A program made the position numbers and the translations under genes. Source: Rotaria sp. Silwood1 (lineage: Eukaryota > Rotifera > Eurotatoria > Philodinida > Philodinidae). Taken from it: DNA of 64,000 nucleotides. This document shows, piece by piece, positions 52,386 to 63,301 of the stretch. The stretch spans positions 577,019-641,018 of the forward strand of contig CAJNOP010000091.1 in assembly GCA_905250075.1 (NCBI GenBank), in the 5' to 3' direction. Position 1 is the first letter of the stretch, and the number at the start of each line of letters is the position of its first letter. The notes beneath the pieces are model-generated. The model searched no databases, was not told where the DNA came from, and saw only the letters and a program-made list of their open reading frames with translations.

Positions 52386-52579
52386 ATATATTGGCGAGTA
52401 TAGTTATTGATAAAATAATAAAACGAAAGGTACCCACATGATTAACACTAACAACGTCGTTCACCTTCTATCTTATCTTGTTTCAAGGCGACCAGGGTGT
52501 GGATTTATGATAGCATAGCACACACCCACACACCCACTATGATACACACATTTATCTTAAAATACTTCATTAGATAACA

Positions 52580-52735
52580 ATGTGTTCGTCTTTTTTGGCT
52601 TCTTTTCTTTGTTTTCTTTTCCTCTCGTCTCTTCCCCTTCTCTTGTTCATTTTATTCTCCAGTATGTTCTCTTTCTTCTTCTCTATCCCCCCTCTTCTTC
52701 TCTTCCTCTTTCATTGTCGTCTTATTATTATCACC
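52580..52735 (+). repeat. polypyrimidine tract (CT-rich)
   Basis: About 150 bases are almost only C and T on the plus strand, interrupted by few purines. The open reading frame through it is Phe/Leu/Ser-rich and is best explained as composition, not a protein. Confidence 0.6.
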
Positions 52736-53230
52736 CCATATCCCTTGTGTAACACTATCAGTTTGTAACTTCGCACTGACATATTGGATTGTAAGAATGT
52801 TGTGCTAAACGACACTGGTGTAGCCCTCACTAACCCTTATCCCGATTGTGAACCGCTTATAGATATGGCACAATAAACAATATATTAAAAAAAAATATAT
52901 TAAGAAATTGATGAATGAAACCCTCGTTTACATTGTTCTACTGTAGTATGAGCTATTATGAACTCACTAAATTGAATGGTATCCATCAATGTGATCAAAA
53001 CAAATAGACACAACAATATTGAGAATCATTTGTGTGTTACGTGCTCATCGAAAAGTAAACTTCAGTTCAACTTTGAAAGAGAAATAAATAAATAAAACGA
53101 TTATGATACGTTTATTTATTAATACCATGAGATTTTCATCACTGCAGAAATTTGAAGTTAGGTTTCTGGAGAATTATCACAGTGGAACGCAACATTGTTT
53201 ATTGTTATTCACTGTTCATGGGTTATTCAA

Positions 53231-53814
53231 CTAATACCCATTTCAAAAAAGAAACAGGTTGAGTATTTTTTGAATAACTTTCGGTAGAAACAAGATAGAA
53301 GGCCGTGGTTTTCATCGTTCGAAAGACGAGATAAAACTGCACCGAACTGTATATATCACATTTTTCTAAAATGGTTTCTCAAGGATTCTGGTCGAGTTTA
53401 TCGAAAACAAAAGATTTAGTCGTGTGAAAGTTCCGAGAATTTGATTTTCAGGAGTGCATTAGAACTACAATCTAAAGGCCTCCAAACTGTGTGAATTCAA
53501 CTTTAGTAGTTCCAATCTATTGTGAGTTATATATGTTTTACTAAGTTTTTTCCATCAAATTTTTACGAAAAATCGGCTTCATTTCGTACTTTTTGACAAA
53601 AATCGTGTCGTTTCAACCTATGAAAAAGTATCAAATTTTTGGACAAACTCAACTGAAAGCCTTGAAAAATCTCTTTGGAAAAATGTGATGTATACATTTT
53701 GATACAGTTTCATCTCGTCTTCTAAACTATGAAAACCACAGCTTTCTATCTTGTTTCTATCGAAAGTTATTCGAAAAATACCCAACCTTTTTCTTTTTTG
53801 AAATGGGCTATTAG
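53231..53814. mobile_element. 584-bp foldback element with arms of about 170 bp
   Basis: The left arm begins CTAATACCCATTTCAAAAAA and the right end is the complement of CTAATAGCCCATTTCAAAA. The arms stay similar by eye for about 170 bp, including the shared words GAAACAAGATAGAA and GTGGTTTTCAT. The loop of about 245 bp is AT-rich and non-coding. This is a foldback or MITE-like structure; no target duplication was clear. Confidence 0.75.
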
Positions 53815-54877
53815 ATAAGAACGATTTATAGGGTTCTACTGTAGTTGCAATAGTGAATCTTCTAGTATAATTGCGTTACAATAAGTATGTATAACCGAAC
53901 TATTTTCTCTTATGCCTCTGATCAAATGAATTCAGAATCAATTTTCTTATCCATATCTTGGGGACTTAGGTAATTCACGAAAAGCTTCTTGCAAGAACAT
54001 TATAAAGTGGCTTGATCAAGCGTAATGAGCTCCTTTCAATTTAATTACACTTATGAAATAGGCTCAACTATAATCATTTTGACAATGTATAAAACGAGAT
54101 GTTTTCAACTGTGAAATGATAAATAGAAGAAAATTTTGTTTTACAATTCGTCACTACAAAATCCACTAAATTAAGCGGTGAAGAATTTATTTATGGATTG
54201 CTGACGTCAATCCATGTAACAAACTACATAGATGCTCATGACTCTTCGTTGAATATCAAGTACTTCTTTTACCACAAATCATGTATTCATTCAAGATGAA
54301 AATAGTAAATGACAATCAATCGGCAAACAATGAAAGGTTTGAGTTGGAATGCTTAAAGATGTAGAATACTGACAAATAAGCCTAAACCATTTTTCATTTT
54401 TTAAAATTTTGCAATGTTAATGTAAAAGACATCTTCATGCATTGATTCATACTATAAACAACAGTTTTTTTTCCGCATATGTGTCAGTAGCTATAGCAAC
54501 TGAATGATTAAGATACTGAACAAAGTACCTGGTTAAATATTTTTGGAAAAAATGACCTCACAGAAAAAACATCGCTCATTTCAGCAAGTGATTAAAGAGA
54601 AACTGAGATTTTAACAGTGTAGTATATGATCAACCATCAATTGATATATTTATATAACAACAAATGATAGGCATATTTATAAATAATGTTAATCTGTTTA
54701 CATATCTATGGGTATATACTAACAAGTGTCATGTCTAGATGAGAATAATGGCAACTTCGTTTTACAGTGTTTCTCGTACGATCTCTTATTCAACTAATTT
54801 CTGTGAAAACTTTTAAAACATATTTTATTCAATAGCAGTAACTTTCGTCAATAGCTATTGTGTAGCACATTATCAAG
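53815..54877. other. AT-rich DNA before the large gap, nothing recognised
   Basis: There is no gene or clear repeat, and the stretch ends directly at the N run. Confidence 0.5.
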
Positions 54878-55505
54878 NNNNNNNNNNNNNNNNNNNNNNN
54901 NNNNNNNNNNNNNNNNNNNNNNNNNNNNNNNNNNNNNNNNNNNNNNNNNNNNNNNNNNNNNNNNNNNNNNNNNNNNNNNNNNNNNNNNNNNNNNNNNNNN
55001 NNNNNNNNNNNNNNNNNNNNNNNNNNNNNNNNNNNNNNNNNNNNNNNNNNNNNNNNNNNNNNNNNNNNNNNNNNNNNNNNNNNNNNNNNNNNNNNNNNNN
55101 NNNNNNNNNNNNNNNNNNNNNNNNNNNNNNNNNNNNNNNNNNNNNNNNNNNNNNNNNNNNNNNNNNNNNNNNNNNNNNNNNNNNNNNNNNNNNNNNNNNN
55201 NNNNNNNNNNNNNNNNNNNNNNNNNNNNNNNNNNNNNNNNNNNNNNNNNNNNNNNNNNNNNNNNNNNNNNNNNNNNNNNNNNNNNNNNNNNNNNNNNNNN
55301 NNNNNNNNNNNNNNNNNNNNNNNNNNNNNNNNNNNNNNNNNNNNNNNNNNNNNNNNNNNNNNNNNNNNNNNNNNNNNNNNNNNNNNNNNNNNNNNNNNNN
55401 NNNNNNNNNNNNNNNNNNNNNNNNNNNNNNNNNNNNNNNNNNNNNNNNNNNNNNNNNNNNNNNNNNNNNNNNNNNNNNNNNNNNNNNNNNNNNNNNNNNN
55501 NNNNN
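54878..55505. other. assembly gap of 628 N next to a minisatellite
   Basis: The non-round length suggests a gap size estimated from linked reads. The right flank starts inside the TATAGGATTAAGGG array, so the gap probably hides more of that array. Confidence 0.95.
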
Positions 55506-55586
55506 ATAGGATTAAGGGTATAGGATTAAGGGTATAGGATTAAGGGTATAGGGTTAAGGGTATAGAGTTAAGGGTATAGGATTAAG
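55506..55586 (+). repeat. telomere-like minisatellite, 14-bp unit TATAGGATTAAGGG (left block)
   Basis: Nearly six units, with variants TATAGGGTTAAGGG and TATAGAGTTAAGGG. The block starts at the gap and is cut at 55586 by the inserted element. Confidence 0.9.
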
Positions 55587-55600
55587 CAAGGGGGAAAAAG

Positions 55601-55800
55601 CGGATCCTGGATCCTCGGATCCTGGTGGATTCTGTGGATCCTACTGGATCCTATTGGATCCTGGTGGATCCTAATGGATCCTCGTGGATCCTAGTGGATC
55701 CTATTGGATCCTTGTGGATCCTGGTGGATCCTATTGGATCCTGGTGGATCCTGATGGATCCTAATGGATCCTAGTGGATCCTAGTGGATCCTGACGGAAC
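55601..55800. repeat. GGATCC decamer array, left subterminal
   Basis: About twenty units of TGGATCCTRN are spaced by 10 bp. Each unit contains the GGATCC palindrome, so the array can fold on itself or pair with the matching right array. Confidence 0.9.
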
Positions 55801-57839
55801 CTGATGAATTGTAGAATAAATTATTTCAAGCGTACAGAAACGAGGATGGAAAAGTTGATCTTAATAGATATGAGAATTCTTTAAGGTCCAAATAAATTAA
55901 GTGAGAAAAGGGAATAGTGACTTCAGAATTTGTAACTAAGTAACGAGAAAAAAAGATCCAGGATACCGAGATGATTGTGTCTTGGTAAATTTTGGCATAT
56001 CATCATGAATTCTGCGTATTTTTTGGATCCATCAAGATTTACGCTTCCTCAATCGGTTTGATATTATTGTAATACATGATGATTTCTATTGCATTCTAGT
56101 TATCTCTGATAAATTGTAATGGATTGTGTTGAATTATAGCCAATGGCGGTAATCTGTGACCGCTTTTGGTACACTTCTAGAAATATATTTTAAAATTTCT
56201 TAGGACTCTAGAATCCGCTTTTCTCCGTCAAACTAAGGATGTCAGAACTTAGAGCAACCCTCTACTTTAGTGTTAATCCTGTTTTTCCTTGAGAAACTGT
56301 GAAAAAACATTGTGGGCTCCTGAATCTGAAGATTCATGTCATATTTTATTCAGGATTCCGTTTCCAATTTTAATAATACTGGTTTGCAGGATATTTCATT
56401 GTGAAAAAAATATTCTTCTGAGGATCTTTTCAAGTTCCTACTCAGATTTCTTTATTATTTTAACATGATGGACCGTACTAGGATTCACTATTGATCTTAC
56501 TCAAAACCTTGATAGGGATTACAGAAAGAATATCGCTTAGATTCTATTATAGTTTTAACAGAATTCGTTTGGGATCTCTGCGTCATGGTCATCTCCTGGC
56601 TTACAGTTAAATAAGGCAAAGATCCTACAAGGAATTAATAGAAGAGCAATGAAAATCCTCAGGTAGTGGATTCTTCTAAGATTCAATCACGATTCTATCT
56701 AATTTTCTTAAGCATTCTTCTTACGAATATCTTTTCTGAACATTTCCAGGGTTGTCTTAGGGTCTCTTCAAGGACAAGCATTTCGGATCCTTCCTAGAGA
56801 AGGTCAAGGATGGCCAGGATCTTTCTGAAAGCATATCAAGGTTAGACGAAGATCTTTACCATTTTCATTTAGAGTCTACTAAAGCTTGATCTTGAGGATT
56901 GTAACAAGATCTATGGCTGATCTGGTTCAGGATTTTGAATAAAATTATGAAATGTTTCCACCAAAATCCTTAACAGTTCCTATTTAAGATTCTTCAAATA
57001 TTTTTGAATCTTTGAATCTTTGAATCTCAAAAACTCAAATTGTGCTTGTTAAATAAACTTTTAACAGTAACTATACTAAAATGACAATGAAGAATTTGCA
57101 ATGTGTTTTGTTCCGGTTCTGACAGGAATGTAGAAGATCAAGAAGGTACCTGAATTTCATTCTAATATTCCTTTGTTTCTATGTGTCAGTGAATGGAAGA
57201 ATTCTGACAGAATTTTTGAAGATTTCTTGTCAAAGATTTTTAATATTTATCTTCAATATTGCATGACATTTACAGCATGGAACTCAGTTATTTTTTGAAT
57301 TTTATTTTAATATAAAACTTGCAAACTCATTAAAATGAAGATTTTAATATCAGTTTAACTATTGCACTAACTTTTTCTTAAAAAAGCTTTTAGTAAAGAA
57401 CGAGTACTTCAATAAAACTTGTACTGGATTTTATTTATTCGTGTTAATCAGAAAAATACCTTTTTATTCAAATTGAAATCAACCAGTCATAGTAGAATTT
57501 TATGATAAGTAATCAATAGATTAAGTTTATATTGAATTTTTGTTCAAATAACTTATGTTTGCATAAAGTTCAAATACAAGTTAATAGTTCAGAGGGAATT
57601 CGAGATACAGAAGGTTTGAGTTAAATTAAATAGCATGGTACAGTCTACTGCGGTGAACTAATCAGTTTTTTAACTGAACATATAGAAATCAATAATGTGC
57701 GTTCATTTCTCTTTTCTGCTTAGAGAATCCTGCAAAAATTTTGACAATACAATGGATATCATCCTTACAGAATCGAAGTGGAGTTCTGCGAGATGCAATC
57801 AGAAAATATTTTCCAATAAGAAGCCATTGAAATTCTGAG

Positions 57840-58185
57840 AAGAGCTTGACATAAAGTCAATACAAAATGACTCAGAATTTCTCTAAGATTTTGTTCTAAT
57901 CATAACAGAATCGTGTTTATTTCGTGCCTACACGTTTTTCTGAGGATTTGACCCTCTATTAATATATTTCTTGTTTTAATTGCATTGGTAAACTGCTCAG
58001 GATACTGATAGAATCCTGTTATGAGCCTTGTCGAGGTCTTGAAATTCCGTGGCTACACGGCTTTCTCAAGATTTAGCAGCTTCTTCGACAATATATGATT
58101 GGGAAATAGCAATAAACTGTTACGATCTTGATTGAATCTCAATTAAAATTCTGTCGGCATCTTAAAATTTTATGGGTACACACTT
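57840..58185. repeat. degenerate tandem repeats inside the TIR element
   Basis: Three related segments of about 120-140 bp share the order ...GAATC..., ATTTCGTGCCTACACG / ATTCCGTGGCTACACGG / ATTTTATGGGTACAC, then a T-rich part and a new unit. Divergence is high; periodicity was judged by eye. Confidence 0.5.
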
Positions 58186-58775
58186 TTTTCCGTTTTTCGC
58201 ATTTTTCCCGGAAAAAATGGCGAACCTGTGCAGCGCCGTTGCTGCCTATGTCAGAAATCTAGCTCAAAAAGACTTGAGCTTTTCTCTAGCAAAAATTCAA
58301 CACTATCTAGTACAATCTTTTGAAATCCAGAAGAATTCAGCAGAAATTAACAAGCATCATAATAATCTGAAACCAATCAGGAACACCTAAATCTTGATGG
58401 ATCTTATTCTATCCTGTAAACCGCAGAACTCATTCAGATACTCAAAAGTTCATCGGGGCTCACCAGGCTCTCAATCTCTGAAATTTCTTTTTTCTTTGTT
58501 TTCAAAAATTCTAGGGCCAATTCTTCGTCTGTTTACTTTGTTTCCATGTATTCTAATAGCTTCGGAAGGAATCCAATAGATCGTGGGATGTCTCAAGGTC
58601 CGTTTTTCCTTTGTAAAGTAGACTAGTCATAGTTGTATAAATAGCACATGGTGCTCCCATTGATTCATCCAGAACATATTTTGAATTATGCATCCTTATT
58701 TTATGAATCTGGTTGATTTCCTTGCTTTTGTGGCTATTCAGAACATTAATCTATCTTCATAAATGATAATGAGTT

Positions 58776-58950
58776 CTAATGGATTCTGGTGGATCCTGAT
58801 GGATCCTAATGGATCCTGATGGATCCTAATGGATCCTAATGGATCCTAATGGATCCTACTGGATCCTGATGGATCCTGATGGATCCTAGTGGATCCTGGT
58901 GGGTCCTATGGATCCTGGCGGATCCTAATGGATCCCAGGATCCACCAGGA
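58776..58950. repeat. GGATCC decamer array, right subterminal
   Basis: About seventeen units of TGGATCCTRA at 10-bp spacing have the same composition as the left array and lie directly inside the right terminal inverted repeat. Confidence 0.9.
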
Positions 58951-58968
58951 TCCGCTTTTTCCCCCTTG

Positions 58969-59215
58969 GGATTAAGGGTACAGTGTTAAGAGCATAGGGT
59001 TAAGGGAATAGGATTAAAGGTATAGGATTAAGGGTATAGGGTTAAGGGTATAGGGTTAAGGGTATAGAGTTAAGGGTATAGGATTAAGGGTACAGTGTTA
59101 AGAGCATAGGGTTAAGGGTATAGGGTTAAGGGCATAGGATTAAGGGTATAGGATTAAGGGTATAGGAACAAGGATGTAGAGTTATGAGTATATGGTTAAG
59201 GGTATACAGTTACCG
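58969..59215 (+). repeat. telomere-like minisatellite, right block
   Basis: This continues the TATAGGATTAAGGG array interrupted by the element. Variants include TACAGTGTTAAGAGCATAGGG units. The pattern decays after about 59165 into ATGAGTATATGGTTAAGG-like copies. Confidence 0.85.
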
Positions 59216-59290
59216 ATAAGGAGATAAGCGTAAAGTGATAAGAGTATAAAGTATGACGTTCTTAATGCATTAAAATGCATTTTTAACAAT

Positions 59291-59429
59291 AATGAATGTA
59301 ATTACATGATAATGCAACTCAAACAATGCATTATAATACGTTGATGTTTCAATGCATTGCAATGGGTTTTTATAAAAAATGCATTATAATGCATTATTTG
59401 GGTTGCGTTATCATGTAATTGCATCCATT
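59291..59429. mobile_element. small TGCATT-rich foldback element
   Basis: A 47-bp arm at 59291-59337 (AATTACATGATAATGCAAC in its centre) pairs with 59383-59429 with about five mismatches. The loop is 45 bp. TGCATTA and AATGCATT palindromes extend to about 59265 and 59475. Probably a MITE; no target duplication was resolved. Confidence 0.65.
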
Positions 59430-59954
59430 TCATTTCTATTGAAAAATAATGCATTGCACTGTACATTATTTCTAAAAATCGGCTACATGGGACCCCGTGT
59501 CCTCTCATTTGCGAACATAAAATCGAAATTAAAAATCTGTTAAATTCAATTTCAGTTGTTTTTTAAATTTAAATTATTCAAATTTCAAATGATCTTAGGT
59601 TTGAAATTTTCGGTTTTCAAATTTCAATAAAAGTTACTGATAACAATTTTAAAACAAATTAAAATTTCAGTATATTTTAAAACTTGTTGAAAGTTATAGA
59701 GCTCACTAGATATTGAGTTTCACTATTTTTATTTAATGAGCTGTAATTTGTAGAGTGCGCTAAAATATAGTAGTGCTTTTTGTATTCTTAATTGACTGCA
59801 ATTTATAGAGTTCGTCAGACATAATTGTTACTATGAATATCATCAGCTGTTTTTGATTTTGAGAAGACCATATAATTATGATAGTAAAATGGAATGAAAC
59901 ATTGAATGGAGATCACTGATTGGGGTGTAAAAGCATTTATAGCTCATGTAAAAA

Positions 59955-60175
59955 TTTTTGCTAATTTAACGAAACTTTGTGACGTGAAAATTCGTTAAAA
60001 ATTTAACGATTTAACGATTAAAAATGTTACAATTTTGATCATGAAAACGCGTTAAAAGTGCGCAAAATTAACGCGTTTAAACGCGTTTTCAAATTCTAAC
60101 GATCTTTTTTTCGTTAAATCAGTACATTTTTAATGACTCTTCACACGTGAATTTATCGAAAACGCGTTAAATACG
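59955..60175. repeat. AACGCGTT-motif repeat region, left part
   Basis: Repeated words such as TTTAACGATTTAACGATTA, AAAACGCGTTAAAA and TTAACGCGTTTAAACGCGTT occur. Related words return at 61080-61200 and 61620-62030, with the left copy inverted relative to the right. The whole 59.95-62.06 kb span may be one composite repetitive element. Confidence 0.6.
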
Positions 60176-60195
60176 AAAGCTGGTATATGTTACCC

Positions 60196-60775
60196 CTCAG
60201 AATTTTTCATACATTATTATTTACTGCAAGTATGATGAACTTCCTTCAGTAATCAGTATCTTGCTTAGTTTCACCCACCTGAAGAGAAAAGTCCAGGTAA
60301 TCAATTCAATATTGGTTGTACTTTTTAATAAGATGCTTCAGAAAGCATTGTTATCACTATAAATATTTCGTAATAGATAGCAAAACCAACGAGGAAGTAC
60401 AATATATTTTTTTTATTTTGTCGATATCTCGAAAGTGAAACTATTTATGGCTTTACGTGCTACAATTTTGCATTCTTGTAGGTACTAGAAATGTATTCCA
60501 TAGTTGACAGAAATGATAAGACTATTGCTAGTGTAAAATCTGGGATATCGACAAAGTAACAAAAAATATTTTACTCTTTGATTTGTTTCGCTATCAATTA
60601 CGAAATATTTTTAGCGATAATAATGTTATCTTAAGCATCTTATGAGAAAGTACATCCACTATTGAATTGATTAGCTGGATTTTTCTCCTCAGACGAGTAA
60701 AACTTAGCAAGATATGGATCATTGAAGAAACTTCATCATATTTGCGGTGAATCACAATGTATGAAAAATCCTGAG
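60196..60775. mobile_element. large inverted repeat, arms of about 235 bp
   Basis: The left arm 60196-60430 starts CTCAGAATTTTTCATACATT and the right arm 60540-60775 is its inverted, diverged copy (complement of CTCAGGATTTTTCATACATT). Shared words include TAATCAATTCAATA, AATATTTCGTAAT and TTTGTCGATATC. The loop is about 110 bp. There is no coding frame. It is a foldback structure nested between AACGCGTT-rich segments. Confidence 0.75.
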
Positions 60776-61032
60776 AAGTAATATATTCATTAGCTTGAAC
60801 TATGGAAAGACAGATTACATGAACTAATATAATTAATTACCCCTTTCGTCTTAACTTAGTTTATCAGCTTACGTATTTAACAGAGATGAACCAGTCATAG
60901 TTTTCATATTAGATCTAGATTCTATAAGCGAAAAACTCAACTCAGCTCCACTCAATAGCGTAAAAGAGGAATTTATATCAATACACACTTATATAGGTAG
61001 TATGTAGCTCGAGTGAGAAAGTAAAAATATCA

Positions 61033-61198
61033 CAGGTGTGAAAACGAATGCAGCATTTAACGATATATAATGAGTTAGTTACCATTAAAATGACAATCAC
61101 GCGCGAAAAAACGTGAAAAATCTAACGCGTTAAAACGAATTTTCCAAATCTAACAAAAATTCATGAAAATTTTCTTCGTGAAACTTCATTAATTTGCC
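61033..61198 (+). repeat. direct repeat, copy 1 (about 165 bp)
   Basis: This copy shares with 61848-62011 the words CGATATATAATGAGTTAGTTA, GTGAAAAATCTAACGCGTT and TTTTCTTCGTGAAA in the same order and spacing. Confidence 0.7.
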
Positions 61199-61847
61199 TA
61201 TGAAGGCAACTTTTGACCTTAACTGGAGCAATTATTTCGCTAAACGTTTTTTTATCATGCGGAGCAGAAATGGTGATGATGTAGGAAGTATAGAATTACA
61301 TTTCTTTGATATAAAACCCGTAGTAAATTTTAAAGAAAAACTGAAAGAGGATTATCTTTGTCTAGGATTAATTCAAGTAGTTTTGCTAGCGATTAATACA
61401 AAGTAGAGATTTCTCTAAAGGAGTGCGGCCTAATCTGATAAAAAGCTTTTGATATCTGGACTGATATAGTCCAGAGACACACTTGATATTTCGTAAATAT
61501 AAGCCTTTCAAGATGATTTTTGTGTAATGTGCATAAACAAATATGTTACACAAAAAATCATGAATATTGTACGCGTGCAAACAATTAGTAGATTCAATGA
61601 TGAATAATTAAATGACGTTCATTAACAATTAAGATTTTCATTAAAACTTGTTAAAATATTTCACTCGTGAAAACAGTTACTAGATTTAACGAGAATCAAT
61701 CAGTTAAGTTTCGTGAAAAATACAGATATGCATGAAAACGCGTTAATATGTTTAGCGCATAAAAATGAATACCAAGTTTAACGATATTTAACATGGTAAG
61801 ATTGGTTAATAATAAAAAAACTCAAGAAATATCGTTAAACTTCTTAA
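61199..61847. other. sequence between the direct repeats, no recognised gene
   Basis: A 70-codon plus-strand frame (61194-61406) has no recognisable motif. The rest is AT-rich with further AACGCGTT-type words after 61620. Confidence 0.45.
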
Positions 61848-62011
61848 CGCGTGAAAATGAATGCAACGTTTAGCGATATATAATGAGTTAGTTATAGTTA
61901 AAACGACAATCACCCGTGAAAAAGCGTGAAAAATCTAACGCGTTTACACGAGTTTTCGAAATATAACGAAAGTTCATGAAATTTTCTTCGTGAAATTTCG
62001 TTAATTTGTCA
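61848..62011 (+). repeat. direct repeat, copy 2 (about 165 bp)
   Basis: Second copy of the repeat at 61033-61198, with substitutions throughout. Confidence 0.7.
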
Positions 62012-62863
62012 TTTAACGCATTTTTTTGTGTTAATTTCAAGAATCATTTCGTTTAATACTTTTTATTTTTACATGGGAGACAAACGTCATAAATACAAAT
62101 AATGATGTTCTAAAAAAGACGGCTCAGAAATATAGATGTTAATGAGCGTCTTCTCTTGACGAACACAGTCCGATTCGCCCACACCACAATTGGAACAAAT
62201 ATCAAATTATCACAAAAAGTTATGATACAATCTCCTTAAAAACTCGTTTTGTATGTAACTGAAAACGTTCTTAGTTCAGCCCAAATCGACGATGGAATGT
62301 ATGAAAAAGAAATAAGATCATTTGTATTTTTCACACATAAGATTATACATTCATACATAGAATAAATCGTGCATTCTAAGTTTATTACGTTATTTTATTG
62401 TAGGAATGGTACAGCAACATTTAACTTTATACGTTTTTACGCATTTAGCTTTCAGTTGGTAAAAAACTCAGAACAATAAATTTGTTGTAACGTATCCGTA
62501 GCATGCAGTGTATGCTTGATATTTTCCTCTTCTTACTACTTCTTCTCATCTTATGGATTATCCTTATATTTTTGGCCTTACGTCGTACATCGTACTGTAC
62601 TTTGTCCATACCATATTATGCTTATCTTCTCTCCTTGTTATCGTTTACTTTCCTCTTCTTTCCTTCTCTTCCATGGAAGAGTATATAAGCGTATGCTTTG
62701 TATGTAAACGATGCGATTCTTGATAGGAAGAAATACAAGAAAGCGTAGTTCCATCAGCGCTAGCTCTTCTTCCATCCAAAAATCGACACATTTGTGTCAT
62801 AACTACGTCGTTTGTTTTTCATTCTTCAGTACTGATGTTGACTATTTTTAGGTATTCACGCAC

Positions 62864-62871
62864 TATAAATA
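62864..62871 (+). promoter_or_regulatory. TATA box (TATAAATA)
   Basis: TATAAATA lies about 47 bp before the 5'UTR donor and about 170 bp before the start codon of the small secreted peptide gene. This is a sensible position for a transcription start near 62895. Confidence 0.6.
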
Positions 62872-62917
62872 CTTGCGACTTGCTTACAACATTCATTATA
62901 TTTACAAGAAAAAAAAG

Positions 62918-63022
62918 GTAAGAATTGTTGTTTGTTTCAGCCTATTGGCTACAATGAAGGAATGTTTATTAATACACATTACTAAAAAATCGTCGCTATT
63001 TATTGTTTCTTTTAATTTTCAG
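62918..63022 (+). other. intron in the 5'UTR of the small secreted peptide gene
   Basis: A consensus GTAAGA donor follows an A-rich leader, and a TTTTCAG acceptor sits 20 bases before the ATG. This intron supports the view that the short frame is a real gene. Confidence 0.6.
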
Positions 63023-63042
63023 ATATATGATCGACTAAAATC

Positions 63043-63294
63043 ATGAAACTTTCAGGTATATTATTATGTATTATTATTCTCACGGCATCATGCATTGAAG
63101 GTGGTCCAGCGGCTTATGCTCTATGTCAAGCTGGATGTGCGACAGTCGTTGTTGCATGCTATGCAGCAGCAGGTGCTGTATTTGGTACTGTTACCGCTGG
63201 AGCTGCTACAGCACCAGCTATACTGGCTTGCAACATAGCCTTTGGAAAATGTTCGGCAGTTTGTGCAGCTATAGCATTAACGCCAACACCTTAA
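63043..63294 (+). CDS. small secreted Ala/Cys-rich peptide with symmetric cysteine pattern
   Basis: The predicted protein has 83 residues. Residues 1-20 form a signal peptide (MKLSGILLCIIILTASCIEG). The mature part is rich in Ala, Val and Gly and has six cysteines at 28, 32, 39, 63, 70 and 74. Their spacing is C-x3-C-x6-C-x23-C-x6-C-x3-C, a mirror image around residue 51. This suggests two helices joined by a Thr/Gly/Pro turn (TVTAGAATAP) and stapled by three ladder disulfides (28-74, 32-70, 39-63). Similar short secreted proteins occur, as far as I recall, in rotifers, fungi and algae, but their function is unknown to me. A TATA box, a 5'UTR intron and AATAAA at 63296 frame it as an independent, probably strongly expressed gene. 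Confidence 0.75.
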   Translation: MKLSGILLCIIILTASCIEGGPAAYALCQAGCATVVVACYAAAGAVFGTVTAGAATAPAILACNIAFGKCSAVCAAIALTPTP

Positions 63295-63295
63295 T

Positions 63296-63301
63296 AATAA
63301 A
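63296..63301 (+). terminator. AATAAA directly after the small peptide stop codon
   Basis: AATAAA begins two bases after the stop codon. It would give an extremely short 3'UTR; another AATAAA-like site is at about 63504. Confidence 0.4.

Larger units (their letters stand above)
55587..58968. mobile_element. 3.38-kb terminal-inverted-repeat element inserted in the minisatellite
   Basis: Perfect 24-bp terminal inverted repeats start CAAGGGGGAAAAAGC and continue into GGATCCTGG. The right end (58945-58968) is the exact complement. The 8 bases before the element (GGATTAAG, 55579-55586) are repeated directly after it (58969-58976). Removing the element and one copy restores the 14-bp array in phase, so this is a real target duplication. 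The 8-bp length suggests a hAT-like mechanism. Subterminal blocks of a 10-bp GGATCC repeat (55600-55800 and 58776-58950) lie at both ends. No transposase frame is seen. A 72-codon frame at 58172-58390 shows no known motif. The element is non-autonomous. Confidence 0.85.

Noticed and set aside
52580-52768. Phe/Leu/Ser-rich open frame resembling a membrane protein
   Set aside because: It lies entirely in a CT-rich tract, so the hydrophobic peptide is a result of base composition.
54858-55523. Long open frame across the large gap
   Set aside because: It consists almost entirely of unknown bases and has no evidential value.
58172-58390. Possible transposase fragment in the 3.4-kb TIR element
   Set aside because: The 72-residue frame shows no DDE, BED or hAT dimerisation motif and overlaps degenerate internal repeats.
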